A DNA stretch of 64,000 nucleotides, from contig OW121856.1 of NCBI GenBank assembly GCA_933228895.1, positions 107,359,027-107,423,026 of the forward strand, written 5' to 3'. Under the pieces are notes generated by a model, which saw only the letters and a program-made list of their open reading frames with translations, ran no database searches and was not told the DNA's origin. The position numbers were made by a program, and so were the translations under genes. The stretch is from Platycnemis pennipes. Taxonomy: Eukaryota > Arthropoda > Insecta > Odonata > Platycnemididae. Below, piece after piece: positions 1 through 11,544 of this stretch. The first letter of the stretch is position 1; each line of letters starts with the position of its first letter.

Positions 1-920
1 CCATATGATGCACCAGCTCCTCCACCATTGAATGAGATGGATAGGTGGATGAGTCATTACAAGACCAACTAGCGGTCTCTTATCTGCTTATCGGTTGTGG
101 TGCTAACTCACACCACATTGTGTGGGGGAGTGGGAGCACCAACGGAAGAGCAGAGGCCCTATTGGAGTATCTTATGTCTACGGAATTAGTTATATATTCT
201 CAATAAAGGATAACAACCTACATAGAGGTAGGTGAAGAAGGATTTGGTGCTTTCCCGGTGAATAGACTGTAATAGTGCAAGTTTCAAGTTCCTGACCCAG
301 TGGAGATCCCGAGAGCTCTTCATATGATCACAACCTACCTTTGCAAACAGCATTAGGCAGGAGGAGATAGATATCACACTGCGCACCAGTTCTCTGCTGC
401 ACAGGATTGATATTTGGAGAGTGTCAGGGGAGATAACTTTGTCCGACCACAGACACATACTCTTCACTCTTTTAGAATCCAATCACAGGGAAATAACATA
501 TAGAAACCCCAGGACTACCAACTGGGGACTATATCGAGAAAGGCTGGGAACTGCCCTAGAGGGGGCACCTCAGTGCAAGTTTAGAAATGTGGATGAGGTG
601 GATGATGCTGTTGAGTATCTACAGAGAAGCATCATTACATTCTACGAAGACAGCTGCCCCCTAAGGACCAGGAAGGAAGGGTGTAAATAACCCTGGTGGG
701 GAGCAGAATTAAATGGTCTCAGTAGAGAGACTAGGAAATAAAGCAAAGAGGACACGAATGCCTCACGATTGGGAAAACTTTAAGGTTGGCCAACGAAGGT
801 ACAAAGCAGCAATCAAGCACTGTAAGAGGGACTCAAGGAGGGGCTTCTGTGAGAGCGTAGAGACTGTTCCACAGATGGCGAGACTGCATAGCCTATGGTT
901 AAAAGTAGTGCTTAGTATTT
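1..920 (+). pseudogene. LINE (R1/LOA/Jockey-group) endonuclease-domain remnant
   Basis: Decayed ORF2 fragment of a non-LTR retrotransposon, cut by the left edge. Translated pieces on the + strand follow the apurinic-like endonuclease: HHIVWGS near 111-130, an STELVIYSQ stretch near 170-205, then QPTFANSIRQEEIDITLRTS and the catalytic SDH with following RHILFTL at 442-465. The linker before the RT follows (NPRTTNWGLYRERL, then RGFCESVE near 842-860). It is broken by a stop near 70, a frameshift near 205, a 105-110 bp insert (about 221-325, between two copies of an ACAACCTAC motif) and another frameshift near 715. No RT is present. The clade is inferred from domain-linker similarity to the LINE at 14630-17120. 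Confidence 0.7.
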
Positions 921-930
921 TAGCATAGAA

Positions 931-2038
931 AAATGTAAGTATTATCGTCCAAGCAATTCACATTTCATGCATAATGTGTGTGGCAACGACGATTGATTAA
1001 GACCCTTACTTTGGCAAGGAGTATCTGAAAAACGTTGCTATGATTATTCATAAAAACGAGTTAATTTTTAGTGTCGGGACCATAACCCGAGGTTCATAAT
1101 TTCAAAACTTCATTATTTTGTAATATCGAGTACTTTTACGTGTATTTAGATAACCTTTTGGTTAAGATTGAAGATTTTGCTTCATAAACAAAAAATAACG
1201 TATTTTCGAGGATTGTAATTTTGAGTTTCTACTGTACTAAAATCTAAGAAAACCTTCTTGGTAGCACAGCGAGTGCTAGGATTTTCTGTCGACCTGGGTT
1301 TTGGGACCTGTTTTCCACAACAAATAAGACTGCAAAAACAAAAGTTACAACCTTCTTACTGTACCTTCCGAGGGTACAAAAAATAATTCAGAAGATATGA
1401 ACATCACACTTTGTCATTGCACTAAAATATAAGTAGTTATAAATTAAAACTGTTAAGAACAGAGCTCATTTTGATTGTACACTAACTGACAGCTCGACTA
1501 AAAAACTGATATATTGTTCTGCTTGTCTTACTTTTCTTGGTATTTATTAACATTAACAGTGCATAAAAGTTCATTTACTTTAGGTTAACATTATATGTAG
1601 AGCGTAAGTTACTTGAATGTCAACACTGTGAATGTCACAGCATTTTCTGGTTTCAATTAACATCAACGTTTGCGGACTACAATGGAATACTGAGAGAATG
1701 ACCTCTCACTGTCCACATTGTTTGTGGGAATCCACAAGGATTACATCGCAAATTTAGCACACACTGGGTTTTCTTCTTTCTTTGAAAAGAGGACAGACAT
1801 AATGTTTATGCCTGTGTTTTCAAAATTGCCAGCTCATCACTTTATGTTTGATTCAATGATTTTAGTGCCTATATATTGTCAAAGTTGTGCCACCTACGAA
1901 TGCAATAAGAATCTGCAATTTTTTTCAACACTTCATCCAAAGCGTGATGAATTAGTGTGTTATCGTTTTATGGCCAGTTTCGTGTTATGTCGATTTTCCT
2001 GGACCAACGGGCTAAGAGCACAAATCTCAACCGCTCAC
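931..2038. other. AT-rich stretch with no recognisable gene
   Basis: No supported gene, repeat or RNA was recognised. A 108-codon + strand frame at 1718-2044 has no familiar motif and its end overlaps the donor side of the candidate exon at 2039-2148, so it is not called. If the SARA-like gene is real, this would be intron sequence. Confidence 0.4.
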
Positions 2039-2148
2039 CTCTGACGCCTCAGCAGGGAGGCTATCACCACGGAGACGAGGCTGCTGGGAGGAGGTCACCT
2101 TGGGCGGCAGCAGCACTCTGCTCTTCGAGGCCAACCTCTCGGCTCGGT
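2039..2148 (-). CDS. SARA-like protein (ZFYVE9/16 family), candidate coding exon 2
   Basis: A 110-bp GC-rich island in AT-rich surroundings. On the - strand it has a pyrimidine-rich acceptor ending TTTGTTTGCAG just above 2148 and a GTGAGC donor at 2033-2038. It starts with two bases that complete a split codon, and the first exon (9607-9664) ends with one base of a codon, so joining gives GAC (Asp) and the family-like NED. The open frame then reads RAERLASKSRVLLPPKV, followed by a Ser/Gln/Arg/Pro-rich segment ending PAEASE, with no conserved fold visible. This suits the disordered N-terminal half of SARA-type scaffolds, which lies before their FYVE domain. Exon status is inferred from splice sites, phase and composition. 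An intervening unseen exon cannot be excluded. Confidence 0.5.
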
Positions 2149-3342
2149 CTGCAAACAAAGGGGAGCCCCAACCGTTAATAGAACCAATGCCGGATCTCCA
2201 AAATACTTGACAATACACCAAGTCAATTTACAATCCAAGAGCACTATATTTCTTACAAATATTCCATTATTCAAAACTGGCATGAAACTTAAACTAAAGA
2301 AAAAGCAACATACGCGGCATCGTACTACTAATATGTATAATGACATGCAGAAAATGTACTGTTGCACACAAAAGTAAGTGAGAATAACTCCATGGCATCG
2401 GCATCCATTTCTTGGAGGAAATGATTCGTTACATGGTAAATCAGCAAACACTTTTTTTTACACATTTGATTATAACTTGACACAAATGGCTTCAACTCCA
2501 ACTGGTCACAAAACTGGTTGTGTCAAGCTATAAAAACATTGTGGAAAAACCAAGTGATTGCTGCTTACTAAATGTTAGTTGCTTTACAGCACTGCCTCTG
2601 CAGACCCCATCTAATCTTTTTACAAAGCCAAAGAAAAAAAATTCAATCACTGGGAAAGAACAAGAAGATGGATGTGGTAGTCAGCGACACAGGATGACGA
2701 AGAGCAGCAACATCGTTGTGGTATGCGGCAAGTGCAATTAAACCTCCATAACTCTTGCTCAAACTATACGCATAGGGCTGCACAGGGCAACACCTACATG
2801 AGGAGCTCAGGGTGGGGGATAATCAGGGCTTCTCATTGGCTGCAGTAATATTTGATACTGTACGATTGTTTTCATACTGGACAGGGTGGGACTTAAAATA
2901 GCAACCGGAAACCCATGCTACTAAATACCTCTATTCAGAATCGCAAACCGTGATATTATGAGGCTGGGAATATCACCGTGAAATAATTGCGACCCATATT
3001 CAGACACTCCCGGTGAAGGGCTACGTATTGTTTTTCATCGCGTCATGAAAATTGAGTAATGCATATGGATGAACGTTAGACAGTCAAGGGTTGATAATAA
3101 TAAACTAACATGTAAATTCAGTGGCATACACAACTTAAAAAGATACTAGAAAAGGTCTTGCAGGTTGCTTTATAGCCAGTAACTGAACATACTAACCAGG
3201 AAAGTGCCATTTTTAAAAACGTACTAACCAAATTATTTTACCTGTATTTTGTACTGATGGTACCAGGACGGAGAAAATTCGCCGTAAAAAGGAGGAAAAC
3301 GTGCTAAGGAGGAATGTACTAACCAAGTTCCACTGCATTAAC
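2149..3342. other. Intronic AT-rich stretch, nothing recognised
   Basis: Would be part of the 7.5-kb first intron of the SARA-like gene. Short open frames here (for example 2520-2741) have no recognisable domain. No repeat boundary was found before the hAT-like terminus near 3343. Confidence 0.35.
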
Positions 3343-3754
3343 TAGAAATTAGTCGATACCAAAATTTATCGATTCTCAATATCGATTCAGATTCCTGAAA
3401 AATCAATAGACCTATAAATGTATACATATTTTTACCTTTTTTCCTATACATTATTTTAAAAATGATCCATGAAATCTAAAAATACAATTTTACAAAACAA
3501 AAATTTGAATGTACTATTTACTTTGGGAAAAAACTTCTGATATTGCACTATGTGACATTACAGCATGAAAATAAAAACTGTTCGATACTCCGAGTTATAT
3601 ATTTTTTACATAAGCATGTTTAATTAAAAAACATGTTTAGTACTAAATAAAAAATGTCGTAACATATTCAAAATAATATGACTACCATGTCTTGAGTTTA
3701 AATTTAATATGACATAAACCCTTGAGCCTACATCAGGTTTTTGTTAAAAAAAAC

Positions 3755-3845
3755 CTGCATTTTTAGCCTCTCTGGATCAAGGCAATTTCGTTTCTGGCCA
3801 TAAATACTTTCTGCTGTGCTAAATAAGTTTCTCATTTTTGATGAG
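3755..3845 (-). pseudogene. hAT transposase C-terminal (dimerisation) fragment
   Basis: The - strand reads RNLFSTAESIYGQKRN followed by CLDPERLKM. This is the conserved end of the hAT C-terminal dimerisation domain (FSTAG..., KRN.L.P pattern). Only about 30 codons survive. The orientation fits a hAT element reading leftward from 6046. Confidence 0.65.
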
Positions 3846-3874
3846 AAACACTCATGTTTTGAGTAGGTTTCGAT

Positions 3875-5345
3875 TAGTGAATGATGGATCCAGGTTTTTT
3901 TCGGATCCGGATCCTTGCCTTGGTTTCAAACCTTTGTCTTGGTTTTGGATTCTTAATTTCAGATAATGGATTTTGAATTTCTTTTCTAATCCTACATTTA
4001 AATCTATACAGAAAAACAGCAACAATAGTATTTACAAAAAACAAGTAAATTTATAGTAGAAAAAATCAACTTCCTATTCTGTGGCGATAATATTTTCCTG
4101 GATCAAGATTAATGGATAACTATATATTATTACTTCTAACACAAAGTTCACCTTCCTTATTATTAACTCATCAAACAATACATTTTGAAACCTGTAGAAC
4201 TATTCATTGGAGAGCAGTTAAAAGAAACAAGTTCATTTTCATTAATATTTGATTTACTTTCCAAAATATAAGATCCTAGTGATACCATAATGTATCACCC
4301 TCTATCCAGAAAGGTTTTAATGTAATCATAGAAATAAGACTTCAAGGCGTATCACATGCCAAGAATAATATAATATGGAATATTAAATAATAAACAAAAT
4401 CAGAAATCTAAAATCAATTAAGTGCACAATGGGTATACATTAACTTGGGTTGCTGTTTTAAATCAAATCCTTGATGATTTCAAATTCTTTTTCAGAAACA
4501 AAAACTTTTTAATGCGGTAAGAAGATTCGCATTATGGAATATCTGGGGATTCAATTTTTTAGATGATTAAATTACTATAAAATATTTTAAGCTGTTAAAC
4601 TAATAATTTTGCAATTTATTATTAATAACAGCCTTAAAAATTTGTGTGTTTTATATCCGTAAGGAGAGGTTGTGAAACTCAGATCATGAAATGAGATGAG
4701 CCTTTTTTTCATGCTACCAAAAGCAAAACAAAGAAAAAAATATGTGTTATGGTTTTTCTCTCTATTATTCGCAAGACAAATGGTAGAATGACAGGCGGGG
4801 AGCCTGCATTCTCCGAACACAGGTAAGCTGACAATGGCAGAGTGAGATAGTGTACTGCAATGAAGTTCGATTCTTATTTCTGTTTAAAATTTTTCTTCCA
4901 GCCATTGAATCAAAAGTTTTATCATCCCTAATCCCCAACCCTTGTATGCATGTAGATACAGACTTTTTTTGTATTTTAATCGCTTAAAAGAGATTTACCA
5001 ATGCATCACTTAAAAATACATTGTCAAGTTAAAATATTGTTTCCACAGTTTTAATTCTGTTATATAATATTTTCCAATCTCTTTTACTAATGCCAAATTT
5101 AATTTATTTTTGTTTAATTTGTTGACTTATATATTGACTTGAAATTTCTAATTTCTTTTTTTCACTGCCTGCTTGCCTTACCCTAGGAATACAGCATGGA
5201 CAGTATTACTTGGCAAAGTTAAAGATCAAACGCATGACTGACAGCACACTAGCTCTCATTTTTAACTACTCTCACTTTTAACTGCTAACAACAACGATCA
5301 TCAGTTCATGAGAGTCTGGCGAATGTAGGCTACCCGCATGACATT
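3875..5345. repeat. GGATCC-rich non-autonomous element, copy A
   Basis: Begins with clustered GGATCC motifs (3887-3930) and ends near the motif GGCGAATGTAGGCTACCCGC (about 5318-5344). The reverse complement of the whole arrangement is present at 48366-49625: GGATCC cluster, then a block with CCTATTCTGTGGCGATAATA, then a CCCTAGGAATA block, then the GGCGAATGTAGG end. It contains a module (4663-4710) with AGGAGAGGTTGTGAAACTC and ATGAAATGAGATGA that recurs at 5400-5470, 5830-5880, 48950-49000, 51340-51385 and 51850-51890. It also contains a pol III A/B-box-like segment at 4836-4880. Confidence 0.6.
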
Positions 5346-6046
5346 CTGGTGTATTTTTTTCCGTGCATCCCGGCCTGTGGAGAAAAAAATCCATGACTTA
5401 TTTCTTTATTTTGCTCTAGTAGCACGGAAAAATTTTCAACTCATTTCGTGACCAGAGTCACAAATCCTCTCCCTGTCAGTATCTACCGTATCTTCATTCC
5501 GTTCACAGGGAGCATCAACCTCTAGGCCTTGAAATTCAAAATTCTCCGATCCATCGTAAATGTAATGTAAACAATAAAAGTATAAAAAAGTGAGTATTTA
5601 GATGTTAGGGTTTTAAATTGAATGATAAAATTTTCGATGCAATAACTGAAAGAAAATAAAAAAACTGAGATAGGGTTCGAACTTCCTTCAGTACACTAGC
5701 TCTCGATGTCCGCCTGATCCCCGGCGAATGTAGGCTGCCCGCGTGACATCTTAAATATATTTTTTCACACGATACCGGTGTAATGGGGAAAAAAGTTATA
5801 TTTCTTTATTTTGCTTCTAGTTGCACCAAAAAATTTTCTTCTTATTTCATGTCCATATTTACGCAACCTCTCCTTGTCAATATCTAACGCACCTACATTC
5901 CATTCACTGGGCCCTTTGATTGCGAAAATTTAAAATATATGATCCAACCATCCCTAGTATCGAGGTATCGGTTTCAACTTTGCACTATTGATTCTCGGTA
6001 CCAATCCACGAGAATCGGTGGTATCGAGAATCAACCCATCCCTAGT
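5345..6046. repeat. Subterminal repeat modules of the hAT remnant
   Basis: Two imperfect copies (about 5340-5520 and 5725-5910) of a module: GGCGAATGTAGGCT, then a TTTCTTTATTTTGCT block, then CTCATTTCGTGACC / ACAAATCCTCTCCCTGTCA, then a CATTC(C)GTTCAC motif. Between them is a tRNA-like segment in reverse (5680-5725: GGTTCGAAC ... ACTAGCTCTC). The same modules lie at 51280-51910 in opposite orientation. Confidence 0.5.
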
Positions 6047-6050
6047 AATA

Positions 6051-6724
6051 ACAGACTTTTCCGTTTCCCGCTGAGGAAACCTGTGACACACCGGTAAATA
6101 TTGGCTACGATTTCATTTTGTCTTTGCCATGCCAAAATAATAAAATATTTTTCATCACTTATGTAAACTTCTCCAAGAGTTTGGGTTCTTCTACCATGAT
6201 GCATTAATTGCTCCTCCTACTTGACCCTCTAAAAATGAAAAGCATAAAAAGTAGAAGGTTATGGGTTACAAATATGATATAGTTACCACTTGCAAGAAAA
6301 GAAATTTTATTTTACGAAGCCAATCACGATCATGATATTTACCAACTGCATGGATTTGTATTCCTTCACTCAATCTTGTCAACCCAATGGTTGCTTTGAT
6401 GAATAAATGAATTTGTATGGAAAAACCAATTTTCTATAGTGTTGAACATAAACGAAGCTCAAAGAAAGGATTAGGAGAGCTGTCCCGATACAATAAGTGG
6501 GTATGCAACCTCGCATATCACAAAGGGAGTCACAATCCAGTGATGGTGGATGTTGATCGACATCAAAAATTAAAATTGCGATTTTGCATTTTATTCTTTT
6601 CTCCCGATTTTTCTAACAGTCAATTATCGAATTTGGCTATGAATACGATTAAAAATGGAAAAAAAAGTATTCAGCCACTGAATAAAAATTAAAAATTTTA
6701 TCGCCGCGTTGTAAGTGTTAAATG
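6051..6724. repeat. TTAA-ended dispersed element X, copy 1
   Basis: A 670-bp repeat beginning CTTTTCCGTTTCCCGCTGAGG and ending TTTATCGCCGCGTTGTAAGTG, then TTAA. A second copy at 26416-27724 starts TTAACTTTTCCGTTTCTCGC and ends GCATTGAAAGTGTTAA. TTAA at the ends suggests a piggyBac-type non-autonomous element, though the terminal inverted repeats are weak. A 91-codon open frame (6417-6692) inside is not supported by the second copy. Confidence 0.55.
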
Positions 6725-8335
6725 TCTTGCCTTCCTATATAAAAAATTCATTAAAAAAATTTTTTTTAGTTAAGTGATGAAAACTTTGAAGCAACATTTA
6801 GTAGTAGTTCATTATTCCCTGAATAGATGTGTTTTTGCTTGATTGTTCTTGGATACATAGAGTTGGAGATATTTGTTTTCTGCAGAACACCAAAACTGCC
6901 TAAACTCTGCATTTCGTTGACATAAAAATGGTCTCTATTAGGAAAATAAAATTTTAAAAAATTAAACAATGACATTTTTGTATTCTCAATAAGGGTAGTT
7001 TGTATGATAAAAATATAAAAACATTTGAAATGTTTGAGCAGCCACCTCTGGACCACTATATGTGGATTGACCTCCTGTAAGTGACCCATAGTGATTGACC
7101 CGTATCAAAAATTTAAATTCACACTTATCCGGATGAGCTAGACATCCATGATTCTAGCACCGGCAAGTTGTTTATAGTTCACATGTGCGGAATCAAGACT
7201 AATGGTGCTCAAGTTGTTTTTTTATGTTTTTATTAGCACATCTAAATCTTAAATGTCCATTAACAAAATGCAGGTGGCCACAGCTTGTACCCTGAAAAAG
7301 GGAAGTTTGATTGAAGTTTGATTGCAGCTGGATTTGCCTTCTGAGTCTTATCGGTGTTTTGGAAATGTTAGTGCTGGAATTAATAATAGGATACAACCAC
7401 GATACAATCAGCATAATTTTGCTATTAAATGTCACTGCAGTGTCAGGATGATCAAATTAGGTAATGTCATTACATCCATAGCACATAAAAATATACTTTA
7501 AGAGGGCATTTGGCTATCCATTATATGGATATTCAATGGATAGCTTACTTCGTGGGTGAATCTTAGTTAATTTACACTTTAGGCAACAAAAAATTTTAGA
7601 TGAACAAAATTCTTATGTTAAATCAAAATATCATGACCACAGATTAGGATATGTTTTATAATAAGGACTATTTTTATTGGTTGTTGTTTATATTGCTCCT
7701 GAACAGGAGCATTATGAACACACCAGCACGCTACCTGCACATTAAAAGCTCCAAATTCCCACTTCCCTCACAAGTTATTTTCACCTTGGCACTGCTTAAA
7801 CTCGACACACAGGTTCACTAAGTCCACTTTTTCGTTCGTTGGTAAATACTCAATGAATTCACAATTTTCTTTACCTTCTCCTTCCAACATACCTCTTGTG
7901 GCAGTTCAAGCAATGTAGATCACAAGCTCTGCAGACAACATTTGTAGTAATTTCATGGAGTTTTGTAGGCATCTCCCCCACTATTATTATCAACCATTGT
8001 TTAAATGTCATTTTTTTAGCAATCTATATCACTTCCATTACCAAACCACCACTCCATTCACTGCATGAAAAAAACTTGTCCTCATTTCAAAAATCATTCC
8101 TTCCGCCATTTCCAGTAAGTGCAAGTGGATGTTTGAATACATTTGAAGCCATTAAGCGTTGCAATATTAATTAGGTTTTTAGCAGGTTGTTCATAACATT
8201 TTATCAGATTCGGTGCCTCAGAAAAAGTCAAAAATTTTCATATGATTACTGTTTTCACACATTAAATTTTTGAGAAAATTTCCTGATGGGCACCTGACAT
8301 CCCCCTGCCTGATTTGAGATGAAATCACCAACCAA
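6725..8335. other. Intronic stretch with no recognised feature
   Basis: AT-rich DNA within the inferred intron of the SARA-like gene. Open frames at 6766-7089, 7199-7435 and 7896-8174 have low-complexity or unfamiliar translations. A small palindrome (ATCCATTATATGGATATTCAATGGAT) lies near 7515-7541. Confidence 0.3.
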
Positions 8336-8535
8336 GTGTGCAATAAAGCGTAGGATAAATGTGCACAATATGGGCAGGAAATGTGAAAGTGTGGGACAAA
8401 AGTGTAAATGAGTGTGACAATAGAGTGAGAGAAGTGTGACAATAGTGTGATTTGGCAAAAAAATGTGAGAGGAGTGTGCAGAAAGTGTGCCAATAGTGGA
8501 AGGGAGTGCAATGAAGGGTGCACATTTCTTGCACA
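8336..8535. repeat. Degenerate GTGTG-rich simple repeat
   Basis: About 200 bp of irregular AGTGTGACAATAG / AAGTGTG-type repeats. On the - strand this keeps three frames open and gives His/Ser/Leu-rich shadow proteins. The period varies (roughly 11-20 bp), so it is decayed rather than homogenised. Confidence 0.6.
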
Positions 8536-9606
8536 CATTATTTTCACCAGAGAATACTTCCACTAACCAATCATCAATGTCAATTTACGACGCACACATT
8601 AAAGGGAACCGGGTCCTTCCATTATAAAACAGTGATAAACAAATGGCCTTTGTAAGTGGCCAGCACTTACAGGAAGACAAGAAAAACGTCCTTCTGGCAG
8701 ACTAATACCGAATCTACAGGGCGTCACGCATATCCCCACTGAAAGTATGTAATTTGCAAAGCCATAGGTCTCAATTGAAGGTGGATGATATCATGGAGAT
8801 GTAAGCGAAAATGTCGACGTCCTCGAGATGAGTAACAAATGTCATCAGAATGATGTTTTACGTCCGTTTTATGCTTTACAACATTGTGTATTGCTACTTA
8901 TTTTTTGTTTTTTATAAGACAACTCCATGCAAATGCATTTGCCTACGGACAATAAAGTTCTATTCATCCACAGGCTCATGATATATATGTTCGCCGTAGT
9001 CATATCTGACAAACGTGACAGCAAAAAAAGAAAAACAAAAACTATTGCTTCTAACCTGAGGTACACAAAGAAAGTTTTAAAACTGTGGAAATAACAGTAT
9101 GCGCATTACTTTGTCTGAATATTTACGTTATGCCATGGGGGAACAGATGAGTTGAATTCTCAACAAGCAATCATATTGTTAGTGACTGCCCTATGGATTC
9201 AAGCAAAAATGAACAAAGCTGCAGAAGTTTCGAACACTGCTCATTGGTAAGGATATTAAATTAATGAAGTGAACGGCCGAGGGATACGCAAGTGATAATA
9301 TTTGGAACCGCTGACACATTGCTTTGAAGTAGAAACCATTATTGGTTGATGGAAACCATTAATTACTTTTATAATTATAAAATGCACTATTTTCACAAAG
9401 AATACGGAGTTCCAAGTATCCGCCAATACTTAAGGCGAAAGGCACCCAATGGCAGTTATGCGCACAATAATATTTCCGATCTTCGACACTAGACCCACGT
9501 TTCTCAGGCACAGAATCTGAAAACCTACGTGTTATTGGAAATGTATACACACTTCCGCATTTATAGTAATAATGTAATGACGTTAATCTAAGCTTCCTCA
9601 CATTAC
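8536..9606. other. Intron sequence 3' of SARA-like exon 1, nothing recognised
   Basis: No repeat or coding signal was recognised apart from the splice donor GTAATG at 9601-9606 (- strand) of the exon described next. Confidence 0.3.
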
Positions 9607-9664
9607 CTTCGTTAAGTTCGAAATCATCGAGCACTTTGTCCAAGTCAACAGCAAATTTCTCCAT
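9607..9664 (-). CDS. SARA-like protein (ZFYVE9/16 family), first coding exon
   Basis: The ATG at 9664 sits in a good context (GCCATGG). The exon encodes MEKFAVDLDKVLDDFELNE and ends one base into the next codon at a GTAATG donor. The pattern DLDKVLDDFE.NE(D) matches what I know of the extreme N-terminus of SARA (Smad anchor for receptor activation) and its paralogue endofin, endosomal FYVE scaffolds in TGF-beta/BMP signalling. The phase joins exactly to the candidate exon at 2039-2148. A three-codon upstream ORF (ATG AAA ATC TGA) lies just 5' at 9674-9685, and a TTTTCAG acceptor-like site is further upstream, so a 5' UTR intron is possible. The assignment rests on about 20 residues. The FYVE and C-terminal domains would be outside the window. 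Confidence 0.58.
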
Positions 9665-10860
9665 GGCCGAATGTCAGATTTTCATCCTTGCACTGAAAAT
9701 AGAAGCAGGACATTCGATAACGAGGTAACAGTTTTTCCTTAACTCACAATTGCTTTCTAGCAGTACTCAAGAATTTGGCTGTCAAAAAAACTGCATCCGC
9801 TCGACAGACCACACCGAATGTTTAATAACCAACACGACATAGTACTTATAGTTTATATTCAATACTACGCTAATAGAATTCTCCACTGACTGCAGTTAAT
9901 ACACTACTTTTCACACCTAGCCCCATACGTCACTCCTTTCTTGTTCACGTTCTCCACTCACCTTGCCATCTCAAACACGGGATTCCCTGGAGGTGGTATC
10001 TTAACTCAAGATTGAAGCCAAATAGACACTAAACTACCATCGTAAGTAACATTATATAATAAGAGCCATAAGAGCGAAAGAGTTAATTGCACTACCACCA
10101 CGTACGATCAACTGACATGAACTGACACCCCTTCCTTCGACGCAACAGCGCAACAGCATTGCTACTGTACATGGAAAACAAATTTAGGAAACATGTAGTG
10201 ATCAGCCTCCACGAGACGAATTGGATAGTTCATACGTAACCGCTAGGTCGCTACCATCATTTAGGCTTGAGTTTCTTTGCGGCGGATCATTCCAACGTGC
10301 AACATATGCAGAACATTCATTAACGTTTTCTTTATTATTGTATAGTTTTGTGTCTTGAAATTATTTATATACTTATTACTGTATAATTGGGTAGCATATA
10401 GTCCCGTATTTTCGTGTGTAAAATGTTTATTCAGTACTGAGAAATTTCTTTCATGGTAATTATTAATTTATTTATGTTCCACTACCACCGGAAACAGCAC
10501 ATGTGGCCTTATATCGGGGTATTTACAATGATTTATAATGTAACAACACTTCTTAACCCAACGTCTTTTTAATGTAAAATAAAAAGGTTTTACTTTGTAG
10601 ATTATCCTTGGCTTCCCCTGTACAATTAAATTTTGTACGCAGTGTATAATGTCAATTGGCAAATATCTTTCCAACCATCCCAGTCCCAACCCCATCATCC
10701 CAACCACTAGCGCCTAACCAGCGTAAGGTGATATAGTTAGCAACTATGATGTACGATTTTGTTCCCACGGAGTTTACGAGTAGTGTGCTAGTTTGATAAC
10801 ACCGATAACACCTGACTGACTAACACCGTGTAGGAACTTGTCAATAGTGTGCTGAATCTC
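9665..10860. other. Upstream region of the SARA-like gene; promoter not localised
   Basis: Should contain the 5' UTR and promoter of the leftward gene, and lies toward divergent OLA1. The stretch 10080-10300 is somewhat richer in CpG (ACGTACG, CGACGCAAC, ACGTAACCGC, GCGGCGG) than its surroundings, but no defined TATA or initiator can be claimed. Open frames here are not supported as genes. Confidence 0.25.
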
Positions 10861-10869
10861 ACGTGTGCT

Positions 10870-11165
10870 GTAGGTAGTAGGTGAGTTTGATGCCGAATTG
10901 GTTTTTAACAGTCGATACATAAATTTAGATTTGCGTTCATTTATCATAGTATTCAAGATCTTTGAAATCGATGTTTATATTTTTTATAAATTTCGAATTA
11001 TTGTTTTGATATGCTGGTCCGTCGGTAGTAGGCGAGTATGATGTGTACTTGGTTATTAAATTCCATGCATAATTTTATTTTTATGTTCATTTATCGTAGT
11101 ATTCAAGCATCTTTGAAATCAAAGTTACCATTTTTTTATTTCAAATTACTGTTTTGATATCTTGT
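10870..11165. repeat. Diverged tandem duplication, about 148-bp unit, two copies
   Basis: The two units, about 10874-11015 and 11022-11165, share GTAGG(T/C)GAGT(T/A)TGATG, GTTCATTTATC(A/G)TAGTATTCAAG, ATCTTTGAAATC and ATTACTGTTTTGATAT in the same order. Divergence is substantial, so this is old. Confidence 0.65.
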
Positions 11166-11540
11166 TTTGTAATCGGCTACGTAAACATAACTCGTTTTTT
11201 TACAGCTGTGTCGCTAGGAATACCTAGAGAGGATATTATTTGGATCTTGGACAAGTTTCGTCGAACTAAGACAAAACTTAATATTTGAACTTTCAAATAA
11301 AGGTTCCAAATCAATTCAGGCACAAAAATTATTAAATAATAGTAGAATAACTTAATATAGTTATTCATCGGTAACTATGAGAATGAAATTTTTGTACCTC
11401 TAAATCTAGAAGTACACAAAGAAAATTATAGGCATGAGTGATATTGGTTTGCAATCATTTTAATGCTTGTATTTACCATATCCTAAGAGTACATGTTAAA
11501 ATCACCAGTGCATTTGGACTGCCTTTTGCCTAATGAATAA
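11166..11540. other. AT-rich stretch, nothing recognised
   Basis: No gene or repeat boundary recognised. Short open frames only. Confidence 0.3.
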
Positions 11541-11544
11541 AGGT

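Larger units (their letters stand above)
3343..6046 (-). mobile_element. hAT-type DNA transposon remnant with nested insert
   Basis: The right end reads GGTATCGAGAATCAACCCAT followed by CCCTAG near 6021-6046. Its reverse complement (CTAGGGATGGG..GATACC) is matched, with a gap, by CTAGAAATTAGTCGATACC near 3343-3361. Both ends are followed by alternating TATCGAT/GATTCTC repeats, as in hAT elements. A transposase C-terminal fragment lies inside at 3755-3845 (- strand). A separate GGATCC-rich element occupies about 3875-5345. The rest holds subterminal repeats shared with 51172-51950. The boundary assignment is approximate and no target-site duplication was found. Confidence 0.55.

Noticed and set aside
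1718..2044. 108-residue + strand frame
   Set aside because: No recognisable motif, biased AT composition and no splice or promoter evidence.
2015..2210. A + strand terminal exon ending KGEPQPLIEPMPDLQNT before a stop at about 2210
   Set aside because: The same GC-rich island has better acceptor and donor sites on the - strand and matches the phase of the SARA-like first exon. The + strand acceptor is poor.
8218..8563. Three overlapping - strand frames with His/Ser/Cys-rich translations
   Set aside because: They are the product of the degenerate GTGTG repeat. All three frames are open, which is what low complexity gives.
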